DNA of 64,000 nt, from assembly GCA_018333075.1 (NCBI GenBank), contig BORH01000013.1, positions 58,597 to 122,596 of the forward strand, read 5' to 3'. The position numbers and the translations under genes are program-made. This document shows positions 26,864 to 34,196 of the stretch, one piece after another. How positions within the stretch are numbered: position 1 is the stretch's first letter; every line of letters begins with the position of its first letter. This DNA is from Heyndrickxia sporothermodurans (GTDB lineage Bacteria > Bacillota > Bacilli > Bacillales > Bacillaceae_C). The notes beneath the pieces are model-generated. The model worked only from the letters and a program-made list of their open reading frames with translations, had not been told where the DNA came from and ran no database searches.

Positions 26864-27640
26864 TTATTGCCCTTTAAAATTCGGTCTTCTTTTTTCCAGA
26901 AAAGCCTTCATCCCCTCTTTTTGATCTTCCGTTGCGAATAGTAGTGAAAAGTTTTTTCGCTCATATTGCATCCCTTCATAAAGAGAATAGTCTACCGCTT
27001 TATAAACGGCTTCTTTAATAAAACGGACAGATAATGAAGGCATTTCAGCTAATTTACGTGCATATTTAATCGTTTCATCTATCACAATTTCTTTTGGAAA
27101 TGTATGATTAATTATTCTATACTGAAGTGCTTCCTGTGCTGACATCATCTCTCCCGACCAAAGCCATTCAAGCGCTTTTGTTTTCCCCATAAGCTTTGTT
27201 AAACGTTGGGTTCCTCCTGCACCAGGCATTACTGCTAAATTTATTTCAGGGAACCCAAACTTTACATCCTCTGCGGCAAAAAGAAGATCGCACACCAGTG
27301 CTAATTCAAATCCTCCACCTAGTGCAAAACCATGTACGGCTCCGATGATTGGCTTTTTTACTTGTGCTAGACGATCCCAATCAGCAAATTGATTTAATAC
27401 TTCAAGGTTCACAGCCGTATCTTCTGCCATTTCACCAATATCCGCTCCCGCTGCAAACGCTTTCCCATTTCCATATAAAAGGATTACCTTTACATTATCA
27501 TCTCTATCCATCGCTTCCATAGTATGAACGATTTCATGTATCATTTTTCGATTTAACGCATTCAATACTTTTGGGCGATTAAGGCGAATATGCGCTATTT
27601 TTTCTTTTACTTCGACTTCTATAAATTGATGATCAAACAT
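26864..27640 (-). CDS. paaF: Enoyl-CoA hydratase (2,3-dehydroadipyl-CoA hydratase)
   Basis: A 258-residue crotonase-family hydratase. Both catalytic glutamates of crotonase are visible, in FALGGGFELALVCD and FPEINLAVMPGAGGTQ, together with the CoA/oxyanion-hole motif KAFAAGADIGEM. In the paa operon this would hydrate 2,3-dehydroadipyl-CoA. The start ATG 27640 overlaps the last 8 bases of the EthD gene. Distinction from other short-chain hydratases relies on the neighbourhood. Confidence 0.9.
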   Translation of the reverse strand: MFDHQFIEVEVKEKIAHIRLNRPKVLNALNRKMIHEIVHTMEAMDRDDNVKVILLYGNGKAFAAGADIGEMAEDTAVNLEVLNQFADWDRLAQVKKPIIGAVHGFALGGGFELALVCDLLFAAEDVKFGFPEINLAVMPGAGGTQRLTKLMGKTKALEWLWSGEMMSAQEALQYRIINHTFPKEIVIDETIKYARKLAEMPSLSVRFIKEAVYKAVDYSLYEGMQYERKNFSLLFATEDQKEGMKAFLEKRRPNFKGQ

Positions 27641-27926
27641 CTACATCCTCACCAAACATAAATGTAACCAAATCACCTGCAAATTCCATCGCGTCTTTTC
27701 CAGATGCTTTTGATTCAGGTGTTTTTGAGGCTTCCTTAAATGCTTCTTTGCTCGCATAATACATGACACACATTAAATAGTATGGACTTGAACTTGAGAA
27801 TTTTGTAATCTCCACCTTTTCAAGTCCTGGAATTTTATTGGTTAAAGGAACGTGAGTATTAAAGTAATGCTCATCAAAGCTTGCTATATCCTCTGGTTTT
27901 TTATATAACGCGATCATTTTATACAT
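27633..27926 (-). CDS. EthD family small protein
   Basis: A 97-residue dimeric alpha-beta barrel (EthD) protein starting MYKMIALYKKPEDIASFDEH, with 'HVPLTNKIPGLEKVEITKF' and a conserved C-terminal 'FMFGEDVDV'. Its biochemical role is not established; EthD proteins occur with oxidative catabolic genes. Here it lies between paaD and paaF and overlaps paaF by 8 bases, so it is a genuine member of the phenylacetate operon and may help in intermediate handling. Confidence 0.8.
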   Translation of the reverse strand: MYKMIALYKKPEDIASFDEHYFNTHVPLTNKIPGLEKVEITKFSSSSPYYLMCVMYYASKEAFKEASKTPESKASGKDAMEFAGDLVTFMFGEDVDV

Positions 27927-27962
27927 ATTTTTTTACCCCTCTCACACTTTTTGAGTTTTTTA

Positions 27963-28478
27963 TTACATTAAATTTGATACTGGTTTCATTGCTTCAAATG
28001 GATTTTTGCATGCTTTACAATATAGGATGCTGCGACATGCAGTTGGACCAAACAAATTTTCCATCGTTGTATAATAGGAGCCGCAATATGGGCATTCTAC
28101 CTTCCACTCATTATTTTGCTCATTGAATTCGGGTGGTGGAGCAATACCGAATTCCTTCAATCTCTCTTTTCCAAGCTCAGATATTCGATCAGATGTCCAT
28201 GGTGGATGATAAATAAATTCAACCTCAACCGTTTGAATTTCATCCATTTGTAATACAGCATTCTTAATACTATTGCGAATGATCTCTAAAGCAGGACATC
28301 CTAGGAAAGTAGGCAATGCTTTTATCTGTATATGGTTAGAATGGTGAATACTGATTTCTTCGATCATGCCTAAATCAATTACACTAACGGATGGAATCTC
28401 TGGATCATTTACCTGCTCCAAGCATTTTTCTACCTTCATTAATAATTCATTATTTGAAGTCAAATTTTGCCGCCTCAC
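27963..28478 (-). CDS. paaD: Phenylacetyl-CoA epoxidase maturation protein PaaD
   Basis: A 171-residue MIP18/DUF59-type protein. The N-terminal part matches the FeS-assembly DUF59 fold (VNDPEIPSVSVIDLGMIEEI, FLGCPALEIIRNSI). The C-terminal part has a zinc/iron-type four-Cys cluster, CPYCGSYYT and CRSILYCKACKNPF. PaaD is needed to build the active diiron epoxidase. It starts 4 bases after paaC with GTG 28478; a TTG at 28463 has a slightly better ribosome binding site (GTGAGG) and is possible. Confidence 0.92.
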   Translation of the reverse strand: MRRQNLTSNNELLMKVEKCLEQVNDPEIPSVSVIDLGMIEEISIHHSNHIQIKALPTFLGCPALEIIRNSIKNAVLQMDEIQTVEVEFIYHPPWTSDRISELGKERLKEFGIAPPPEFNEQNNEWKVECPYCGSYYTTMENLFGPTACRSILYCKACKNPFEAMKPVSNLM

Positions 28479-28482
28479 TCTC

Positions 28483-29286
28483 TTACCAAGATGCTTGTGG
28501 ATCTAAATCATACACTTCACTTAATGTTGATAGAGCTTGAGCTAATTCTTCTGTATGGCAACCTTCTCGTCCATTTCCCATTTTCATGTGCGGATCCCCT
28601 GGGTATGACATCGAAATTTCCTCAAAAACCTTTTTCATTTCATTTTCCCACCGAAGCTTAAAATGACCTTCCTCTTCTAGCAACCCATACTTTGACATCA
28701 ATTGGCCATTAGGACCATAGGATATGACACCCGCAAATTCATCCCAAACTTTCTGTATAGCTGCTCCCATCCTCGTTTTTCCTTCCCCACTACTTAAACA
28801 AAGCTGATTAAACCAAACCTTCCAATGCATAATATGATAAAATTGCTCCATTTTCATTTTTGTTGCTGCATGGGCTAAAGGCTCATAGGATGATTGTTTT
28901 AAAGATTCTAGCTTTAATTTTTTATAAATATCATAGAAATAGTGACGTACAACGGTAAATGCCCAATCATATTTCGGTTGATCTAAATAGGTTCCCTTCC
29001 CATTTGCCAATTCTAGCAAAATCGCATTTTTACGTGATTCTGCTTTTCTTCCATGGGCTAGTTGATCTGCTGAACCTTCTCCAAGTACTTCTAGCATTTC
29101 ATAATACATTGCTGCATGCCCCATCGTATCTTGATTAATCGATGCATATGCAATATCTTCTTCAATATGTGGTGCTAATCCTAGCCATTCAGAACCGCGG
29201 TAAGCTAAAATAAAATCATCATCTGCTAGCTGATACAATAGCTCGATTAGTACTGCTTGCTTATTATTTTCGATCTGTGGATCCAC
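28483..29286 (-). CDS. paaC: Phenylacetyl-CoA epoxidase structural subunit PaaC
   Basis: A 267-residue ferritin-like subunit of the 1,2-phenylacetyl-CoA epoxidase, which forms a heterodimer with the catalytic PaaA and is itself thought to be structural. Seen in sequence: 'LYQLADDDFILAYRGSEWLG', 'APHIEEDIAYASINQDTMGHA' (family signature) and 'GPNGQLMSKYGLLEEEGHFK'. GTG start at 29286 behind GGGGAGGAG. It overlaps the paaB end by about 23 bases. Confidence 0.93.
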   Translation of the reverse strand: MDPQIENNKQAVLIELLYQLADDDFILAYRGSEWLGLAPHIEEDIAYASINQDTMGHAAMYYEMLEVLGEGSADQLAHGRKAESRKNAILLELANGKGTYLDQPKYDWAFTVVRHYFYDIYKKLKLESLKQSSYEPLAHAATKMKMEQFYHIMHWKVWFNQLCLSSGEGKTRMGAAIQKVWDEFAGVISYGPNGQLMSKYGLLEEEGHFKLRWENEMKKVFEEISMSYPGDPHMKMGNGREGCHTEELAQALSTLSEVYDLDPQASW

Positions 29287-29617
29287 GCTGCACTCCTCCC
29301 CAAGACATTATTTCCTTTTCATCAAGAATTTGCTGCTCATATTGACGCCATTTCTTTTTTAAATAGCCATATCCTTTCGTTAATCGATAATCCTTATTGT
29401 CCATCCTAGATAGTGTAACTTTTTCTTCAGGCATCATTTTTCGAATGTTCTTTCGTTTCACTACCCAAATGTCTACTACGGGTTCACGTCTCATAAAATT
29501 TTCTTGAGCCATGACAAAAGCTATTTCTTCGTTTGGTGCAAGTAAACTAAATTGGTGCTGTAAATCAGATTTGTACGTCCTTCTGCTGAATACTTCGTAT
29601 ACTTCATAGAAGTCCAA
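29264..29617 (-). CDS. paaB: Phenylacetyl-CoA epoxidase subunit PaaB
   Basis: A 117-residue PaaB, a small structural subunit of the epoxidase complex. The body 'DFYEVYEVFSRRTYKSDLQH', 'QENFMRREPVVDIWVVKRK' and 'GYGYLKKKWRQYEQQI' are family features. I start at TTG 29617 because AAAGGAG lies 8 bases upstream; the ATG at 29641 has no such site and adds residues not usual for PaaB. Between it and paaA lies a 350-base array of short repeats. Confidence 0.9.
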   Translation of the reverse strand: MDFYEVYEVFSRRTYKSDLQHQFSLLAPNEEIAFVMAQENFMRREPVVDIWVVKRKNIRKMMPEEKVTLSRMDNKDYRLTKGYGYLKKKWRQYEQQILDEKEIMSWGGVQRGSTDRK

Positions 29618-29648
29618 GCTAGTCGCTCCTTTCTTTAACATATTTATT

Positions 29649-29972
29649 TCCGGACACTTTTTCCGATTTGTCGGACACTTTCTCTTCTTTTCCGGACACT
29701 TTTTCTGATTTGTGGGACACTTTTCTTTTTATTCCGGGCACTTTTTCATTTGTTAGACACTTTCTCTTCTTTTCCGGACACTTTTTCTGATTTGTGGGAC
29801 ACTTTTCTTTTTATTCCGGGCACTTTTTCCAATTTGTGGGACACTTTTTTTATCCCGGGTACTTTTTTCATTTTGTCGGACACTTTTCTTTTTAACCCGG
29901 GCACTTTTTTCGAATAATCGCACACTTTTCTTTTTTACCCGGGCACTTTTTTCGAATAATCGCACACTTTCT
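29649..29972. repeat. Array of 21-bp units (42-bp supra-repeats) between paaA and paaB
   Basis: Alternating half-units of the form GTGTCCGAC and GTGCCCGG (minus strand), spaced 21 bp, make 42-bp supra-repeats across the whole 29642-29989 gap. A 70-codon minus frame (29753-29965) of repeated 'KSVPQIGKSARNKK'-like heptads exists only because 21 is divisible by 3. It lacks a ribosome binding site, so I do not call it a gene. The array interrupts the phenylacetate operon. Confidence 0.9.
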
Positions 29973-29989
29973 TTTTCAATAGTTTTAAA

Positions 29990-30952
29990 TTAACTAATAT
30001 CCTTTTGTCCCAATGCTTCGCGAACCCAGCGATTATTCTCATATGCTGTTATTCGGAGCTTTAATCGGGATTGTGATTTTGGTCCGTTATTGGAAATAAT
30101 TTTCTTGAATTCATTCCAATCAGGCTGACGATAAATCCATTCTCCTTTTGATTCATCAAAATGCATCGTTTCGTCTGGAAGCTTTAAGCCAAGTGCTAGT
30201 ACTCGTGGAACATATTTTGTAAAGAAATCCTGACGTAATTGTTCATTGGTCTTAGTACGAATTTTATATTTGATGGTTAAATCTTGTTTGGAGGATCCTG
30301 TCGTTTGTGCAGTGGCTGGCCCAAAAAACATTAATAAAGAATCCCACCATCGATCTAATGAATCCTGGAGCATCTGTCTTTGTTGTTCTGTTCCCTCAGC
30401 AAGAGCCATAATAATGGATTCGCCATGCTGAGCGTGAAAAACTTCCTCTGCACAAATTCTTTGCAGTGCACGTGCATACGGTCCGTATGAAGCTTGGAGC
30501 ATATTTGTTTGTGTCATAATTGCTGCGCCATCGACAAGCCAGGCAATCATTCCTGCATCTGCCCAAGTTGGTGCTTCCATATGGAAAACATTGTGAAACT
30601 TTAAATCTCCAGAAAATAAATCAGCCATAATATGTTCACGGTTTTTTCCTAACGGTTCGAGCAAATCCTCAACGACACGGAGCAATAATTGACCATGCCC
30701 CATTTCATCTTGAACCTTTGCCATAATTCCAAGCTTTTTACGTAATGAAGGTGCCTTAGGAACCCATTCTTTTTCTGGTAACGCTCCCATAATTTCACTG
30801 ATTCCATGCATAGAAATAAGCTTGATTAATACCATTCGATACTCATCAGGCATCCAATCATCGGCTTCAATTTTCTCTCCATTATTTATTCTGTCGATAA
30901 ATTGTTGAAGCTTCTCTTCCTCTGATAATGGATAAACATCAACAAAGCTCAT
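29990..30952 (-). CDS. paaA: Phenylacetyl-CoA epoxidase catalytic subunit PaaA
   Basis: The catalytic diiron subunit, 320 residues, of the oxygenase that epoxidises the aromatic ring of phenylacetyl-CoA. Seen in sequence: 'DDWMPDEYRMVLIKLISMHG', 'VQDEMGHGQLLLRVVEDLLE' (Glu-x-x-His iron ligands) and 'ICAEEVFHAQHGESIIMALA' (second Glu-x-x-His pair). Start ATG 30952 behind AAAGGGG, overlapping the paaK end by 14 bases. It is followed by the short-repeat array and paaB. Confidence 0.93.
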   Translation of the reverse strand: MSFVDVYPLSEEEKLQQFIDRINNGEKIEADDWMPDEYRMVLIKLISMHGISEIMGALPEKEWVPKAPSLRKKLGIMAKVQDEMGHGQLLLRVVEDLLEPLGKNREHIMADLFSGDLKFHNVFHMEAPTWADAGMIAWLVDGAAIMTQTNMLQASYGPYARALQRICAEEVFHAQHGESIIMALAEGTEQQRQMLQDSLDRWWDSLLMFFGPATAQTTGSSKQDLTIKYKIRTKTNEQLRQDFFTKYVPRVLALGLKLPDETMHFDESKGEWIYRQPDWNEFKKIISNNGPKSQSRLKLRITAYENNRWVREALGQKDIS

Positions 30953-32270
30953 GTTGATCCCCTTTCATACATTTTTTTCGATGATCCACAATTCGAATTG
31001 CTTTTCCTTCTGATCTTGGTAATTCCTTAGGAGGATGGATCTTTATATTCATTGACATTAAACAGTTGGATTTCATTTTTTCATAAATTTCTGCTTGAAG
31101 TGTTGTAATCATTGGATGTAGTAAATTCTGAGAAGTTTGCTGAAAAAGCTCTTCATTTATTTCTACGTGAAGCTCGATTTCATCTAATGAGGAATTTCTA
31201 AGAAGATGTACTTGATAATGTGGTGCAATTTCTTTAATTTTAATTAAGTGATGCTCGATTTCTGAAGGGAAAATGTTTACCCCTCTTATAATGATCATGT
31301 CATCTATACGACCTTTAATTCGGGACATTCTTGTCGTAGTGCGTCCGCAAATGCATTTTTCAGTGGAAATAGAAGCAATGTCGCCTGTTCGATATCTGAT
31401 TATAGGAAGCGCTTCCTTTTTTAAGCTTGTAAACACTAATTCTCCCTCCGTCCCCTCAGGAACCGGTTTTAGCGTTTCTGGATCAATTACTTCAACAAGA
31501 AAATGATCTTCTGCTATATGTAAGCCATTTTGACCCTCGTAACACTCCATCGCAACTCCAGGTCCAACTACTTCACTTAAACCATAAATATCACAAGCTT
31601 TTATCTGGAATAATTCTTCTATTTTTCTACGCATTTCATCAGACCATGGCTCTGCACCAAAAATCCCAATTTTTAAAGATGTCTCTCGTGGATTCATACC
31701 TTGTTCAATCATCTTTTCGCCAATATTTATCGCATATGAAGGTGTAGAGCAAAGAATAGTTGGCTGGAAGTCTTGAATAATTTGAATTTGTCTATCAGTA
31801 TTGCCACCCGATATTGGAATAACCGTTACACCTAAATTCTCTCCACCATAATGCAGACCGAGCCCACCAGTAAAAAGACCATAACCATAGGCATTCTGAA
31901 GCATGTCTCCAGGCTTTCCTCCAGCAATTAAAATAGCCCTAGCTACAATAGCTGCCCAATCTTCAATATCTTTTTTTGTATACCCTACTACTGTTGGCTT
32001 TCCGCTCGTACCTGATGAAGCATGAAGTCGAACTAATTCCTTTTGCTCTACGGCAAAAAGACTAAAAGGATAATGATCTCGAAGATCTTTTTTTGTTGTA
32101 AAAGGAAGTTTTTGAACATCCTCTAAACATTGTATATTCTGTGGAGTAATATTCTGCTCAAGAAATCTTTTTTTGTAAAAAGGGACGTTTTGATATACTC
32201 GATTAATTGTATGTTTCAAATCCTGAAGCTGCCGATGTTGAATAATGGATCTATCTGCAGATTCAATCAT
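30939..32270 (-). CDS. paaK: Phenylacetate-CoA ligase
   Basis: A 443-residue acyl-adenylate ligase that activates phenylacetate. The ATP-binding loop LHASSGTSGKPTVVGYT, 'DIYGLSEVVGPGVAMEC' (A5-like motif), 'YRTGDIASIS' and the C-terminal 'GRIDDMIIIRGVNIFPSEIE' are typical PaaK features. Start ATG 32270 behind AAGGGGGA, preferred to 32291. It is the first gene of the operon; external phenylacetate would enter here, while Phe-derived carbon may bypass it through the 2-oxoacid dehydrogenase. Confidence 0.94.
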   Translation of the reverse strand: MIESADRSIIQHRQLQDLKHTINRVYQNVPFYKKRFLEQNITPQNIQCLEDVQKLPFTTKKDLRDHYPFSLFAVEQKELVRLHASSGTSGKPTVVGYTKKDIEDWAAIVARAILIAGGKPGDMLQNAYGYGLFTGGLGLHYGGENLGVTVIPISGGNTDRQIQIIQDFQPTILCSTPSYAINIGEKMIEQGMNPRETSLKIGIFGAEPWSDEMRRKIEELFQIKACDIYGLSEVVGPGVAMECYEGQNGLHIAEDHFLVEVIDPETLKPVPEGTEGELVFTSLKKEALPIIRYRTGDIASISTEKCICGRTTTRMSRIKGRIDDMIIIRGVNIFPSEIEHHLIKIKEIAPHYQVHLLRNSSLDEIELHVEINEELFQQTSQNLLHPMITTLQAEIYEKMKSNCLMSMNIKIHPPKELPRSEGKAIRIVDHRKKCMKGDQHELC

Positions 32271-32303
32271 AATTTCCCCCTTATTTTTCATTCCATTTTA
32301 TTA

Positions 32304-32342
32304 TATGACGTAAAAATATCGCAGATACATAATTACGTTATA
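32304..32342. promoter_or_regulatory. Inverted repeat upstream of paaK, candidate PaaX operator
   Basis: TATGACGTAA (32304-32313) and TTACGTTATA (32333-32342) form 10-bp arms with a single mismatch and a 19-bp spacer, 34 bases upstream of the paaK start. This is the only strong palindrome in the operon's promoter region. Assignment to PaaX is inference; I see no second copy in front of paaX. Confidence 0.4.
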
Positions 32343-32425
32343 TTATTTTCAGAATAACTTTCTACTATATGATTGTCAATGATTATTTCTGAAAATTCAC
32401 CCTAATAAAAATACTAAAGTGACAA

Positions 32426-32459
32426 AAAATGAGGATACTCACTTGAGCACCCTCATTTT
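32426..32459 (-). terminator. Terminator of the POT transporter gene
   Basis: AAAATGAGG / CCTCATTTT stem, with a T run on the minus strand (TTTTTTGTC). Confidence 0.8.
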
Positions 32460-32467
32460 CTAGTTTT

Positions 32468-33853
32468 TTAATCTTCCATCATTTTCACGAGTTTTCTGGA
32501 AATTGAAAGTAATATAAGTCCTAAGCAAATCGCAACAAGTCCAATTAAGCCAAATACTTCAAAATAACCCAGTGATTCAGTAAATGCTCCTAATCTTCCA
32601 GCTAGTACATTTGCAACACCAGAGCTTCCAAGCCAAACCCCCATTAATAATGAGGCAAATTTTACAGGAGCAATTTTACTAACAAATGATAATCCCACTG
32701 GAGATAAGAAAAGCTCACCTACTGTGTGGAATAGATAAGTGAAAACAATAAAAAGGATATTAGCTTTTGACGTAATATGATTGACGTCGCTACCAGTTTG
32801 CATGATCGCAAATAATAATACCATATAACCTAATCCAAGGAGTATCATACCAAATGCCATCTTAGTAGGTACGGGCATATCACCTTTTTTTCGATTGGAT
32901 AGCTTTACCCAAAGCAATGAAACTAAAGGCGCTAATAAAACAATAAATAAAGGATTGACCGATTGAAACCAAGAAGTTGGTATTTCCCATCCAAAAATTG
33001 AACGATTGATAAATTTATCCGTATACAAGCTCATGGCACCGCCAGCTTGTTCAAATCCTGCCCAGAAAAATACAACAAATGCAGCAAGAATAAAGATAAC
33101 TCCAACTCTTTGCTTTTCTTTTTTTGTTAATTTCGTTTTCTCTTTTACTCCGGTTGTTGATACTTTTGGTTTACCAGTTGGTTTTTTACCAATATCACCA
33201 AGATAACGATTACCAAATGCATTAAAGATGATTTGTCCTAAAATCATTCCGATGGCTGAAGCAAGAAAACCATACTTATAACCATGCTCTAAGACGCCAT
33301 TAGCATGAACTGCAAACCACTTATCAACAATTAAGCCGATGATTAGTGGAGAGAAAAAAGCTCCAATATTAATACCCATATAGAAAATTGTAAATGCTGC
33401 ATCACGACGTTTATCTTTTTCAGAATAAAGTTCACCGACAACAGTAGAAATATTCGGCTTAAAGAATCCGTTACCAATAATTAATAAAATCAAACCGACA
33501 TAGACCGCAGTAAAGCTTTGGTGTGCAAACAATACAATATTTCCTAGTGCCATTGTAGTTCCACCAATAGTGATAGCTAATCTTTGACCGAGGAAACGAT
33601 CAGATAAATATCCACCAATTAATGGGGTTAAATATACCATACCTGTAAAATAACCATAAATCAAAAGGGCTGTGCTTTCGTTCATACCTAAGCCGCCGCT
33701 TACTAATGATTTAGTTAAATATAGAACAAGTATCGCTCTCATACCATAATAACTAAAGCGTTCCCACATTTCTGTCAAAAACAACAGATACAATCCAGGT
33801 GGGTGCTTTTTCGATTGATTGGGTTCAAGCTGCTTATTTAAAGTAGCATCCAT
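32468..33853 (-). CDS. dtpT: Proton-dependent oligopeptide transporter (POT family)
   Basis: A 461-residue, 12-14-segment di/tripeptide symporter. The family signature is visible: 'YLLFLTEMWERFSYYGMRAI' (ExxERFxYYG motif) near residue 27, 'GGYLSDRFLGQRLAITIGG' and 'FTIFYMGINIGAFFSPLIIG'. Start ATG 33853 behind GGGGGAAAAAG. It is a single gene with a terminator. The 343-base gap upstream (33854-34196) is very AT-rich and shows no gene. Confidence 0.92.
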   Translation of the reverse strand: MDATLNKQLEPNQSKKHPPGLYLLFLTEMWERFSYYGMRAILVLYLTKSLVSGGLGMNESTALLIYGYFTGMVYLTPLIGGYLSDRFLGQRLAITIGGTTMALGNIVLFAHQSFTAVYVGLILLIIGNGFFKPNISTVVGELYSEKDKRRDAAFTIFYMGINIGAFFSPLIIGLIVDKWFAVHANGVLEHGYKYGFLASAIGMILGQIIFNAFGNRYLGDIGKKPTGKPKVSTTGVKEKTKLTKKEKQRVGVIFILAAFVVFFWAGFEQAGGAMSLYTDKFINRSIFGWEIPTSWFQSVNPLFIVLLAPLVSLLWVKLSNRKKGDMPVPTKMAFGMILLGLGYMVLLFAIMQTGSDVNHITSKANILFIVFTYLFHTVGELFLSPVGLSFVSKIAPVKFASLLMGVWLGSSGVANVLAGRLGAFTESLGYFEVFGLIGLVAICLGLILLSISRKLVKMMED

Positions 33854-34196
33854 TCTTTTTCCCCCTAGTAACTTTATTGTTATTTCAGTATAATTATCAT
33901 AGTTTAAAAATATTTACATCGTCAATAAAATATTTAGAAAAAACAAAATTGACAACATTCAAAAATAACTTTATTTCTCATAATAAACAGTATAAAAAGG
34001 CAGTTAACACAAGAAATCGGATTGAAATTATGAATAAAAAATTTTCAGTTTCTAACCAAAAATTACTATATTGAAAAAGTATTTAAAAAATTTTATCAAT
34101 TCACTGTTGAAACATATTTCTTTTTGTTGAGACTATTTTTTAAGTCCGGAAAATTCGGCTTTTTATTATAAATTGCAGGTATATATAAACACTTTT

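Noticed and set aside
29753-29965. A 70-codon repeated basic protein on the minus strand.
   Set aside because: Arises from 21-bp repeats; no ribosome binding site; frame continuity is automatic for a 21-bp unit.
33877-34074. A 65-codon plus frame in the gap after the POT gene.
   Set aside because: Very AT-rich, no ribosome binding site, no recognisable features.
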